DNA from: Verrucomicrobiota bacterium
GTDB taxonomy: Bacteria; Verrucomicrobiota; Verrucomicrobiia; Chthoniobacterales; UBA10450
Assembly: GCA_003219395.1 (NCBI GenBank)
Contig: QHOR01000155.1
Location: 1-8,757, forward strand
Reading direction: 5' to 3'
Length of the DNA: 8,757 nt
Each line of letters opens with the position of its first letter. Position 1 is the stretch's first letter. Made by a program: the position numbers and the translations under genes. Shown one piece after another: positions 1-6,873 of this stretch. The notes under the pieces are model-generated. The model saw nothing but the letters and a program-made list of their open reading frames with translations, did no database searches and was not told the origin of the DNA.

Positions 1-548
1 CTGTTCATCCAGTAACTGAAAACACACAGGTCGAGGCCGATGCATGCGCCCAACAGCGCCCAGCCCGGTGGCAGCCAGCCTTGCAGGGCCCAGCAGAGCG
101 CCGCGGCCAACATACCTGCACTCAACCACACGCCAAACCAGGGGTGTCCAAAAAATCTTTGTCCTACTGCCAGGGTAATCCCCTGAGCAGGTGGGAACCG
201 AGAGGCATAACTAGGCTGTTGAAGGATATAAGTGCTTTCGAAGAAGCGCCAAAGCGGGTGCGCTGGATTCGTTAGGCGCGCTTGCGCGAAAGTGTCCGCC
301 TGCAGGAGGTAACTAAACTCATCGTAAATGGTCGGTTTCGGGATTGGCCAAATTGGAAGAAGCGCCGCCCGCACCACGAGCACGAACAACCCCAATCCGG
401 CCCAACTCAAAATCTTATGACGAGCAAGAGTGGACAGCGCGTGAACACATTTTTGCCACAACTGACTCCACCTGGACGGCACGGTCTTTGCGAAAACGCC
501 GAGAATTCCGATCAATAATGCGCAATAAACGAGCTGACGAAGGTGCAT
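1..548 (-). CDS. GT-C (PMT/ArnT, GT39-like) membrane glycosyltransferase, N-terminal part, runs off left edge
   Basis: The minus strand is open from an ATG at 546-548 to the window edge, giving 182 codons of the N-terminus; an in-frame TAG lies 18 bases upstream, so this is the first possible start. Visible are hydrophobic segments at about residues 7-20, 47-66, 137-155 and 163-180. The loop after the second segment carries an acidic pair, D76-E77, in the context [13 protein letters not shown], followed by LTNPAHPLW and PPAQG. An Asp/Glu pair in the first extracytoplasmic loop is the hallmark of GT-C enzymes such as PMT and ArnT, which move a sugar from a polyprenyl-phosphate carrier onto an acceptor outside the membrane. 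The divergent GT2 gene encodes the kind of enzyme that makes such donors. Donor and acceptor cannot be told, and the C-terminal half is missing from the window. Confidence 0.8.
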   Translation of the reverse strand, partial: MHLRQLVYCALLIGILGVFAKTVPSRWSQLWQKCVHALSTLARHKILSWAGLGLFVLVVRAALLPIWPIPKPTIYDEFSYLLQADTFAQARLTNPAHPLWRFFESTYILQQPSYASRFPPAQGITLAVGQRFFGHPWFGVWLSAGMLAAALCWALQGWLPPGWALLGACIGLDLCVFSYWMN

Positions 549-660
549 GTCACGAAAGGAACCTACCTATCACCAGCTTCGCTTAAAGACGAGCCGCATT
601 ACATCACGGCGTGCAGCCTGTTGAGAATGGAGAGTGATTTTGACGATTGTTTGCACTAAA

Positions 661-666
661 AGAGGA
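661..666 (+). promoter_or_regulatory. Shine-Dalgarno site deciding the GT2 start
   Basis: AGAGGA four bases before ATG 671 is the only good ribosome-binding site near the 5' end of the glycosyltransferase gene and favours 671 over the upstream in-frame TTG at 647. Confidence 0.6.
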
Positions 667-670
667 ACCA

Positions 671-1864
671 ATGCAGGCGGTGGATCAGACCCTATCGATC
701 GAAGTGTCAGTAGTCATTCCCTGCCTCAACGAGCAGGATACCTTGGCACGTTGCATCGAAAAAGTACGCAGAGCTTTCCGCGAGGCTAACATTACTGGGG
801 AAATTCTGGTGGCCGATAATGGCAGCATCGATTCGTCTCGAATTATCGCTCAGCACGAAGGGGCTCGTGTGCTAACTATCAACGAGCCGGGTTACGGCAG
901 CGCACTGATGGGGGGGATTGCCGCGGCGAACGGCCGATTGATCGTAATAGGAGACGCGGACAATAGCTACGATTTCCTCGAGCTCCCCAAGATCGTGGAA
1001 AAATTGAGAGAAGGATTCGACCTCGTTCAGGGATGCCGTCTTCCCGCCGGCGGCGGCTCCGTTCAACCGGGAGCGATGCCCTTTTTACATCGTTGGGTTG
1101 GCAACCCACTTTTTTCTTTTCTTGCACGAACATGGTTCGGCGCACCGGTCAACGACGTTTACTGCGGTCTTCGCGGTTTTACCAAGGCGATGTACGAACG
1201 GCTTGACCAGCGTTGCACAGGCATGGAGTTCGCCACGGAGATGATTATTAAAGCCAGCTTGCGGGCCGAAAAAATCACCGAGGTTCCCATCACCCTCCAC
1301 CCCGACGGACGCACATCGCACGCACCGCATCTGAAAACATTTCGAGACGGTTGGCGCACATTTCGTTATTTTTTAATGTGCAGTCCCCGTTGGTTGTTTC
1401 TGATTCCCGGTGGGGCATTTATCGCCCTCGGATTGCTCGGGTATCTTGTCGCCATGCCGGGTTTACGCATCGGGCACAGCACGTTCGATGCTCACACGTT
1501 GTTGTTCGCCAGCCTGGCTATCTTGTGCGGGTACCAATGGATCCTCTTCGCCCTTTTCGCCAAAACCTTCGCAATTACCGAGGGATTTCTTCCGCCAGAC
1601 CGGGACTTGGCACGGTTTTTCGAAATCGTGAATTTGGAAAAAGGATTGGTCTTAGCCGCTCTCGCGATCCTGGCGGGGGGCTGCTTGTTGCTGACTGCGG
1701 TCTGGCAATGGTGGCTCACCGGTTTCGGTCAGCTGGATTACGCTCGCACGATGCGATTGGTCGTGCCCGGCGCGACGCTCGTCGCTCTTGGCTTTCAAAC
1801 AGTCTTCTCCAGTTTCTTCGTGAGCATTCTTGGCATGCGCCGAAGAGAGTCCGTTTTCAGGTGA
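671..1864 (+). CDS. GT2 family glycosyltransferase, polyprenyl-phosphate-sugar synthase-like, with C-terminal membrane domain
   Basis: A 397-residue protein. I start it at ATG 671 because AGAGGA lies four bases upstream; the frame is open to a TTG at 647, but those extra eight codons look non-coding. Residues about 12-230 form a GT-A fold: SVVIPCLNEQDTL nucleotide-binding strand, AGLIKE-type glycine-rich stretch NEPGYGSALMGG, and the metal-binding DADNSYDF (residues 95-102). Four hydrophobic segments follow at about 240-262, 275-300, 325-348 and 362-388. This matches the DPM1-like branch of GT2 that transfers a sugar from a nucleotide donor to polyprenyl phosphate at the inner face of the membrane, with the C-terminal segments anchoring it. 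The divergent gene at the left edge is a likely user of the lipid-linked sugar. The exact sugar (mannose, glucose, other) cannot be read from the sequence. Confidence 0.88.
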   Translation: MQAVDQTLSIEVSVVIPCLNEQDTLARCIEKVRRAFREANITGEILVADNGSIDSSRIIAQHEGARVLTINEPGYGSALMGGIAAANGRLIVIGDADNSYDFLELPKIVEKLREGFDLVQGCRLPAGGGSVQPGAMPFLHRWVGNPLFSFLARTWFGAPVNDVYCGLRGFTKAMYERLDQRCTGMEFATEMIIKASLRAEKITEVPITLHPDGRTSHAPHLKTFRDGWRTFRYFLMCSPRWLFLIPGGAFIALGLLGYLVAMPGLRIGHSTFDAHTLLFASLAILCGYQWILFALFAKTFAITEGFLPPDRDLARFFEIVNLEKGLVLAALAILAGGCLLLTAVWQWWLTGFGQLDYARTMRLVVPGATLVALGFQTVFSSFFVSILGMRRRESVFR

Positions 1865-1930
1865 CGCGCGACTAAGCATGCGGTTACCGTTGCAATTGCA
1901 CTCAAGAAGTGCGAAAAGCCTGACCAGCCA

Positions 1931-2617
1931 ATGAAAATGTTGAAGATGATATGCCGCATTTTTTGTGTTGTCGTATTCCTCCTTCTGATCCATCCGACGT
2001 GGGCTAAAGACGAGCGATCGATTAAGGATCTAAGCAAGGCGCTTGCGGGACTTTCGTCCGATGTGAATCCAAAGGAAGCTGAGCTCGTGTCGGTGACGGC
2101 GCATATGACCGCGCGCAAGCTCGCGCGGGACTACCACGTGGTCTTAAACCCTGAATTCCAAGCCTTCCTGGTGAACGTCGGCGCGCGAAAACGTGGGTGG
2201 TGCGGGCATTGGGCACAAGATATCGGTACGCGCTTGAAAGAACTCAAGCCCACGACCCTGGTTCTTCACTGGGGCGTGGCCTACGATCACACATCGAGCG
2301 AGAACAATTGTTTGGTGATCACCGCGCGTAACCAGCCATTCAAGGACGGAATCATCCTCGATGGCTGGCGCAGAGCCGGCCGCTTGTTCTGGTGCCCTGT
2401 TATAAAAGATGACGAATACGAAGTGGAACAGCATTATGGGCATTCAGGGATCACTGCGTGGAAAGAGAACATGCAATGGAGCGCCTGGCTGCAGGACTAC
2501 GAAACGGGCAAGGACAAGCCCAAAAGAGCCGTGAACAACAAAGTTAACGAGACCAGCGGCACTACCCGAGAGGAACGGGCTGGCAACAGCGATTCAACAC
2601 AGTCTGGGACTCAATAG
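1931..2617 (+). CDS. Secreted orphan protein with conserved-looking Cys/His/Asp set
   Basis: A 228-residue protein starting at ATG 1931, 66 bases after the GT2 gene on the same strand; no strong ribosome-binding site is visible. Residues 1-25 are a classical signal peptide (basic start, hydrophobic core, HPTWA before KDE), so it is exported. The core (about 50-190) contains a Cys at a helix start, C91 in RGWCGHWAQD, then H113-W114 in LHWGVAYDH, N125-N126 before a strand CLVITA, and D144 in IILDGWRRAGRLFW. The order Cys, then His or Asn, then Asp with intervening strands recalls transglutaminase/papain-like folds, but this is inference. The tail after about residue 193 is polar and probably disordered. 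I recall similar unnamed proteins in soil bacteria; no function is known to me. Confidence 0.8.
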   Translation: MKMLKMICRIFCVVVFLLLIHPTWAKDERSIKDLSKALAGLSSDVNPKEAELVSVTAHMTARKLARDYHVVLNPEFQAFLVNVGARKRGWCGHWAQDIGTRLKELKPTTLVLHWGVAYDHTSSENNCLVITARNQPFKDGIILDGWRRAGRLFWCPVIKDDEYEVEQHYGHSGITAWKENMQWSAWLQDYETGKDKPKRAVNNKVNETSGTTREERAGNSDSTQSGTQ

Positions 2618-2618
2618 G

Positions 2619-2644
2619 TACCAAACAGGGGAAATTTGTTGGTA
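2619..2644 (+). terminator. Weak stem-loop after the secreted orphan gene
   Basis: TACCAA(A)CA at 2619-2627 pairs with TGTTGGTA at 2637-2644 (eight pairs, one bulged A, nine-base loop), two bases after the stop codon. There is no U-run after it, so termination is only a possibility. Confidence 0.25.
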
Positions 2645-2744
2645 TTGGAGCGCGCTTGTCTTGGCACGCTGTTACTTCGAGCTCTTGTTATCTTATCTGC
2701 TGAGGTAAGTCGAGGTGGAGAGCGATCTGTTTTCTTGAATAGGC

Positions 2745-4115
2745 GTGGTATCCGCGTCCGTCGCGATTAAGAATTTACTGGTGCCAGCCAAATTTGTTCT
2801 CATTGGAAGCGGGCTCGCCGGTGGCTTACTGGCAGCATACCTGGGACGCCGGAGGTATGATGTCGATCTGTACGAGCGCCGGTCTGATCCGCGGGAAGGC
2901 AACATCGTTGGGGGCCGCTCAATTAATCTGGCAATATCGACACGCGGGATTCATGCGCTCCAACAGATTGGGATCGCTGACGAAGCGTTGCAGCAAGCGA
3001 TCCCGATGCGTGGCCGGATGATTCATGATAAATCCGGCGCATTGCATTTTGCGCCGTACGACGTCGATCCCCAGAAATGCATCAACTCGATCGGACGCGC
3101 CTCGCTTAACACCACGGTAATAGAAGCGGCGCAGCGCTACCCGAATGTGCGCGTTCATTTCAATCGCAAATGTAGCGACGTCGATCTGACCGGACCTGTT
3201 TGTCATTTGGAAACAGAAACCGGCACATTGACCGTATCCGGTGACGCAGTGATCGGGGTCGACGGGGCATTTTCCGCTGTGCGCGCTTCCATGCAGCGAA
3301 ACATCGAAAATTTTCAATACAACGAAAACTATCTCGCGCACGGCTACAAAGAGCTGACGATCCCGCCTGCACCGGACGGGTCATGGCAAATCGAGAAAAA
3401 TGCCCTGCACATCTGGCCGCGCAAAAGCTTCATGATGATTGCGCTTCCAAACCCGGACGGCTCGTTCACCTGTACACTGTTTTGGGAATTCGAAGGACGG
3501 CGCAGCTTCGCCACAACAAAGGCGGATGACGCTGTCCGCCGCTTCTTTGACGAAGAATTTCCGGATGCCGTTCCGCTCATGCCGACACTGCTCGAAGATT
3601 TCAAGCAAAATCCCACCGGTTCGCTTGTGACGATTCGTTGCGCACCGTGGTATTACCGCGACCGGGTCTGTCTGCTGGGCGATGCGGCCCATGCCGTCGT
3701 TCCATTTTACGGACAGGGAATGAACGCCGCATTCGAAGATTGCCTGGTGCTTGACGAATGCCTGAATGAATTTAGCGACAATCGCGAGCGCGCATTTGCC
3801 GAATATTTCGAGCGCCGGAAAGCAAATGCCGACGCGCTGGCCGACCTGGCCATCGGCAATTTTATTGAGATGCGTGACAAGACGGTGTCCCGCGCGTTTC
3901 GCTCGAAAAAGAAACTCGACCACCTGCTCGAAGCCGCGCTTCCTGGTGTGTATCTGCCGCTCTATACCATGGTCACCTTTACCCGCATTCCATACGCAAA
4001 AGCAGCGCGACGTGCCCGTCTACAAGACCGAATTCTTTACACCGCTCTGGTAATGCTTGCCTTCGTCGGCACAGCTGCGCTCGCAGTTCTGTTCGGCCGC
4101 TCCCGGGGTCACTGA
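2745..4115 (+). CDS. kmo: Kynurenine 3-monooxygenase (FAD-dependent)
   Basis: Hydroxylates L-kynurenine to 3-hydroxykynurenine with NADPH and O2, the step leading to 3-hydroxyanthranilate and quinolinate/NAD. A 456-residue frame, close to the family's usual length. Motifs of class A flavin hydroxylases are all present: GSGLAG (21-26) for ADP binding ending in the acidic E44, DAVIGVDGAFSAVR (167-180), and the GD motif CLLGDAAHAVVPFYGQGMN (309-327). KMO-specific features are GGRSINLAIS (56-65) and the C-terminal NFIEMRDK and YTMVTFTRIPYA (407-418). A hydrophobic segment (about 430-451) flanked by arginines looks like a C-terminal membrane anchor. The start is uncertain: GTG 2745 has no clear ribosome-binding site, and GTG 2781 would begin nearer the first beta strand, as family members usually do. 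It faces the marR-like gene with a 32-base gap. Tryptophan dioxygenase lies further right. Confidence 0.93.
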   Translation: MVSASVAIKNLLVPAKFVLIGSGLAGGLLAAYLGRRRYDVDLYERRSDPREGNIVGGRSINLAISTRGIHALQQIGIADEALQQAIPMRGRMIHDKSGALHFAPYDVDPQKCINSIGRASLNTTVIEAAQRYPNVRVHFNRKCSDVDLTGPVCHLETETGTLTVSGDAVIGVDGAFSAVRASMQRNIENFQYNENYLAHGYKELTIPPAPDGSWQIEKNALHIWPRKSFMMIALPNPDGSFTCTLFWEFEGRRSFATTKADDAVRRFFDEEFPDAVPLMPTLLEDFKQNPTGSLVTIRCAPWYYRDRVCLLGDAAHAVVPFYGQGMNAAFEDCLVLDECLNEFSDNRERAFAEYFERRKANADALADLAIGNFIEMRDKTVSRAFRSKKKLDHLLEAALPGVYLPLYTMVTFTRIPYAKAARRARLQDRILYTALVMLAFVGTAALAVLFGRSRGH

Positions 4116-4147
4116 AATTTGTGTAGTCAGTTGCCGCTGTAAAACGC

Positions 4148-4606
4148 TTATCTGTTGCGCTTGGGACCCGGTCGAAGCCCTGCGGAGCCGACGCGGTGAT
4201 GCGCCTCCTGTTCCAGAGCCGTGACAACCTTAATAAAACACTGCATATCCGTGGCACTGACCCGGCGTGCAACGGCGCGTTCCAGTGCGGATAAATGACG
4301 TTGGACGCGTTCCGCCAGCTTTCGCCCTTTTGCTGTTGGCGTCACGATGAAGGTGCGACGATCTTTTTGACCGACTGCGCGCGTGATCAATCCGCGCGCT
4401 GCCAGTCGATCAAGAATGCTCGTCAACGTCGACCGCTTGTGGGCGAGGCCACGATGGAGATCGGCCACCTTGGCGCCACGTGAATGAGCAAGCAGTGCTA
4501 AAATGTGCGCTTCACCCTGGGTCAACCCGCGTTCTCTCAGGTCATCCAGGTAAAGACCAATTCGGTGCGTCGCACGATGGACTGGATGAACAAGTTTCAA
4601 TGGCAT
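4148..4606 (-). CDS. MarR family transcriptional regulator
   Basis: A 152-residue winged-helix regulator, the usual MarR length. Visible in order are an N-terminal helix (about 8-26, dimer interface), LTQGEAHILALLA (28-40), the helix-turn-helix with recognition helix KRSTLTSILDRLAARGLI (57-74), the wing RAVGQKDRRTFIVTPTAKG (76-94) with the family's D82-R83-R84, and a long C-terminal dimerisation helix. MarR proteins bind palindromes as dimers and are usually released by small, often aromatic, ligands. It is the last gene of a three-gene minus-strand operon and overlaps the gene before it by 65 bases; a TTG two codons in is an alternative start. A palindrome over the operon promoter at 5539-5563 is a likely autoregulatory site. 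The position between two kynurenine-pathway genes makes a pathway intermediate a possible ligand, which is inference only. Confidence 0.88.
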   Translation of the reverse strand: MPLKLVHPVHRATHRIGLYLDDLRERGLTQGEAHILALLAHSRGAKVADLHRGLAHKRSTLTSILDRLAARGLITRAVGQKDRRTFIVTPTAKGRKLAERVQRHLSALERAVARRVSATDMQCFIKVVTALEQEAHHRVGSAGLRPGPKRNR

Positions 4607-5000
4607 CGATTGAAAGCGGCTTCACATCCGGTTCCACCCACGAAGTCCGCGCTTCATCACTGAAAAGCCGCTCGGTGGAATAGTAAGCCAGCGGAAAATC
4701 CTTTGCCAGCAATTGCGGATTTGCTTTGAGGACATCTTCCAACCTTCTTCCGCCATCGACCGCGTGCGCACGTGAGAGAAGATGCACCCAAAACAATGTG
4801 ATGGTCTGGTGATATTTTTGCGGTTCGCCAGCGACTGCGGCGAGTCGCCGGAGCGTATGGCGCATTTTAGCGGCAGCCTCCAGCACCGAGGAGGATTCAG
4901 TCAGATACACCCATGCTACTTGCAAGTGCGAAATATGATGGAAATTCTCGTTGACGATCTCGCCTCGCTCGAGCGCGCGCGTTAACTCGACATCAGTCAT
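4542..5000 (-). CDS. Orphan cytoplasmic protein, His-rich, in the MarR operon
   Basis: A 152-residue protein with no signal peptide. Its start ATG at 4998-5000 overlaps the stop of the gene before it (ATGACTGA, eight shared bases), the mark of translational coupling. The core is helical: NFHHISHLQVAWVYL (19-33), KYHQTITLFWVHLL (62-75) and LPLAYYSTERLFSDEARTSW (about 103-121). Histidines 21, 22, 25 and 64 could form a metal or cofactor site, but that is inference. I have seen this kind of small protein in soil bacteria only as 'hypothetical'. The natural end appears to be near VEPDVKPL (122-129); the last ~23 residues are Ser/Cys-rich, overlap the marR start and look like read-on beyond the conserved part. 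Confidence 0.8.
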   Translation of the reverse strand: MTDVELTRALERGEIVNENFHHISHLQVAWVYLTESSSVLEAAAKMRHTLRRLAAVAGEPQKYHQTITLFWVHLLSRAHAVDGGRRLEDVLKANPQLLAKDFPLAYYSTERLFSDEARTSWVEPDVKPLSIDAIETCSSSPSCDAPNWSLPG

Positions 5001-5532
5001 GAATGCCGCCCTTCGCCAGCGCTTCGTTAATAGCCTTTTTCCAATGAATCCGCTGTTCCTCCGCCCAGTGTGCGTCGAGTTTCACGACCTCTTGATTCCC
5101 TTCGGGCGTCAACGCAGAACGTCGATACGTGATCGTCGCTTTGCAGTGTTGTCGGCCGTCGGGAACAACGCGGATCTTGATCTCGTTAGCTGTGAGCTCT
5201 GGTGCCATTACTACATACGCCACGCGGCCGTCTCTGACGTCGTACGTCGTGAGTAGCCAGATTCGATCGCTGCCGTGGCCGGGCCTGGTACTAAACACGA
5301 CCCCCTCGCGCTGTACGCCATGGGCCGGCTGGATGAAGTGCGGCGACCAATCTGGCGCCCACTCTGCTTCTCGCACCGGTCCGAATAATGGAGTCACATC
5401 CGCGACGGAGCCATTTAATGAAATCGTGAATGATTGCGTTCGCTGTTCGAGATTGACGTCGCCCGCGCAAACGGTCATTACCGTCATCCCTCCCACGATT
5501 ATGCCGGATAAGACCGTGCCAATTCTGTTCAT
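4993..5532 (-). CDS. Exported SRPBCC (START-like) fold protein, first gene of the MarR operon
   Basis: A 179-residue protein with an N-terminal export signal (residues 1-23, ending VMTVCAGD; the C22 is not in a good lipobox, so cleavage after VCA is more likely than lipidation). The rest reads like an SRPBCC/polyketide-cyclase-type ligand-binding domain: SFTISLNGSVADVTPLFGP (34-52) as strand 1 and helix, EWAPDWSPHF (57-66), a run of antiparallel strands (77-140), and a long C-terminal helix (about 154-174). SRPBCC proteins bind hydrophobic ligands in a deep pocket; the ligand here is unknown. It starts at ATG 5532 without a Shine-Dalgarno site and only about ten bases after the predicted transcription start. 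It overlaps the next gene by eight bases. Confidence 0.8.
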   Translation of the reverse strand: MNRIGTVLSGIIVGGMTVMTVCAGDVNLEQRTQSFTISLNGSVADVTPLFGPVREAEWAPDWSPHFIQPAHGVQREGVVFSTRPGHGSDRIWLLTTYDVRDGRVAYVVMAPELTANEIKIRVVPDGRQHCKATITYRRSALTPEGNQEVVKLDAHWAEEQRIHWKKAINEALAKGGIHD

Positions 5533-5538
5533 AATATT

Positions 5539-5563
5539 ACGATAACGGATTATACGATATCGT
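5539..5563. promoter_or_regulatory. 25-base inverted repeat over the -10 box, candidate MarR operator
   Basis: Left arm ACGATAACGGAT (5539-5550), centre T 5551, right arm ATACGATATCGT (5552-5563). The right arm reversed and complemented is ACGATATCGTAT, which matches the left arm at 10 of 12 positions. It contains the whole TATAAT box and the predicted start site, so a bound dimer would block polymerase. MarR proteins typically bind palindromes of this size and repress their own operon; the assignment to this operon's MarR is inference. Confidence 0.6.
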
Positions 5564-5577
5564 CAATATAGGATCAA
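5549..5577 (-). promoter_or_regulatory. Sigma70-type promoter of the SRPBCC-orphan-marR operon
   Basis: Reading the minus strand, TTGATC (5572-5577) is followed after exactly 17 bases by a perfect TATAAT (5549-5554). Transcription would begin near 5542, about ten bases before the ATG at 5532. Confidence 0.7.
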
Positions 5578-5710
5578 GCCTTGCAATTATTCGTGTGATT
5601 CGTGCTCGAGATTGTCCTCCGCGTCCCGGGAAGATTTAGCCGAAACAACTTCTGGCTTTGGTGCTTGTTTTGAATTGCGCGGAAAGGTACCGACTTGTTA
5701 TCCTCGTCCA

Positions 5711-6309
5711 ATGCATTTACCCATTCGACCGTTTGCTCTCCTCATTATGGTCTCTCTGCTTTTCGTCCCGCTCATTCGGGCGCAGGACAATCCGCTGAAT
5801 GATCCTGATTTGAAGGAGATGCTAAAGAAAGCGCAGGAAATGCAGAAGCAAGCCGACGATCAAACAGCGCCGTCACCCGCCACCAAGACGAGCAGGAGGA
5901 AAAACGCGAAAAGGAAAAACTGCAGGCCGCGTTAAAGAAGCAACTCCAAGCCCCGGGACCGATCGTCTTACCCGCCTGGACACCGGCTACGCCGGAATTC
6001 AAGCCCGCTGGGACGCCAGCAAAAAAAGTCGTGGATGACCAGGTGAAAATTGTTCAGACGGGCACTTCATCGATTGCTCCAGACAAAATAGCGGACAGCT
6101 GGCAAGAAGCAGCAGGCGCAGCGAACAATCTGAATCAGAGCCTTAACAAGATCAGTGTTAATGGCAAGATCACCCGAATCTTGTTTCTCAGCACCCGCAC
6201 AGATCCCAGGCAAGAAGTGGAACTCGACGCCAGCCGCGAGCCAGATAGCAAGATTACACAGGTCGAGATCTCTTCACCGTTGCCAAAACCGAATATTGAA
6301 GGCGACTGA
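5711..6309 (+). pseudogene. Small secreted protein broken by an apparent one-base deletion
   Basis: Two reading frames join into one sensible 199-residue protein. The first (ATG 5711) has a signal peptide (residues 1-24, ending LIRA before QDN), then a charged helix DLKEMLKKAQEMQKQADD and ends out of frame at 5935 in an implausible Arg/Lys tail. The second frame is open across 5887-6309 and starts exactly where the first turns implausible, with DEQEEKREKEKLQAALKKQL (helix, probably coiled coil), a Pro-rich linker (LPAWTPATPEFKPAG) and a globular C-terminal region with VNGKITRILFLST and KITQVEISSPL. Restoring one A at the AAG of 5885-5887 gives ATKDEQEEK without interruption. The only start in the second frame is a GTG at 6031. 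I do not recognise the family. It could be a sequencing or assembly error rather than decay. Confidence 0.65.
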
Positions 6310-6371
6310 AATGTCATTTAGCAGCATGCAAGAGCTTGCAATTCGCCTCAGGCAGGATTAACGAAACGACT

Positions 6372-6818
6372 ATGGCCGACAAACACGTTCCAATGATCAG
6401 TTCCGGAGTTGCGGGGCCGCTTGGAGTTCTTCATCTTCCGCGGCTCTGGCTGAAAGTTTCTCTCGAGTCGCAGAGCAAACTGGCGTCTGGTTACCCGGGC
6501 ATCGGCAGAGGCTTCGATGCGATGACCTGTGCCGCGCTCGGACTCGAAGAGCAGGCGGTGAAGGATTACATTAAACAAAACAAACCGACCTACCCCCAGT
6601 TTGAATCGTGGGTAAAAAAGAACGCCAAGTCACTTGATCAAAACACGATTGAAAAGCATAACGCTGCGGTGCGCGGTTATATCCACGATGACGAGACGCG
6701 AAACAGTGTATTGGGTGTGTGCGACATCGCAGATGACGCTTCAGCTCCCAAGGACGCCGTGAACCTCAATAATCTCGACGACTGGTACGAATTTCATCAG
6801 GCAGTGCTGAAAGCTTGA
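6372..6818 (+). CDS. DUF5069 family protein
   Basis: A 148-residue cytoplasmic protein from ATG 6372; the frame is open back to a TTG at 6336, but homologous-looking sequence begins at MADKHVPMISSGVAGPLG. Family-type stretches are LPRLWLKVSLESQSKL, GYPGIGRGFD, KQNKPTYPQFESWV, IEKHNAAVRGYIHDD and the C-terminal NNLDDWYEFHQAVL. DUF5069 proteins are of unknown function and, to my knowledge, common in Verrucomicrobiota and related phyla, which is the best lineage hint in the window. It follows the broken secreted gene by 62 bases. A stem-loop stands 34 bases after its stop. Confidence 0.85.
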   Translation: MADKHVPMISSGVAGPLGVLHLPRLWLKVSLESQSKLASGYPGIGRGFDAMTCAALGLEEQAVKDYIKQNKPTYPQFESWVKKNAKSLDQNTIEKHNAAVRGYIHDDETRNSVLGVCDIADDASAPKDAVNLNNLDDWYEFHQAVLKA

Positions 6819-6852
6819 CGAAGTGGTTGTATCAGCCGTTGGCATCTGAGAT

Positions 6853-6873
6853 AGGCGCTTGCCACAAGCGCTT
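6853..6873 (+). terminator. Stem-loop between the DUF5069 gene and the Rieske gene
   Basis: GCGCTTG (6855-6861), loop CCA, CAAGCGC (6865-6871), a perfect seven-pair GC-rich stem extended by a G-T and an A-T pair. There is no U-run beyond two T, so it may be a weak terminator or a leader structure of the Rieske-TDO transcript. It contains the TTG at 6859, which argues against that codon as the Rieske start. Confidence 0.4.

Noticed and set aside
81..586. Three short plus-strand frames at the left edge
   Set aside because: The minus strand carries an uninterrupted membrane protein with GT-C motifs across this stretch.
640..668. TTGACG at 640-645 as a -35 box for the GT2 gene
   Set aside because: No acceptable -10 box follows at 16-18 bases, and it would put transcription at or after the start codon.
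1351..1875. 174-codon plus-strand frame inside the GT2 gene
   Set aside because: It overlaps the membrane domain of a clear glycosyltransferase in another frame and is Arg-rich without any recognisable domain.
1898..1912. Small hairpin GCACT-loop-AGTGC between the GT2 gene and the secreted orphan gene
   Set aside because: Only five strong pairs with no U-run; likely chance, not listed as a terminator.
3381..3923. 180-codon minus-strand frame inside the KMO gene
   Set aside because: It is a shadow of KMO, which has every family motif on the plus strand; the antisense frame shows no recognisable domain.
5612..5710. Upstream extension of the secreted-protein frame to a TTG at 5612
   Set aside because: The signal peptide starts properly at ATG 5711; the 33 extra residues would bury it and look non-coding.
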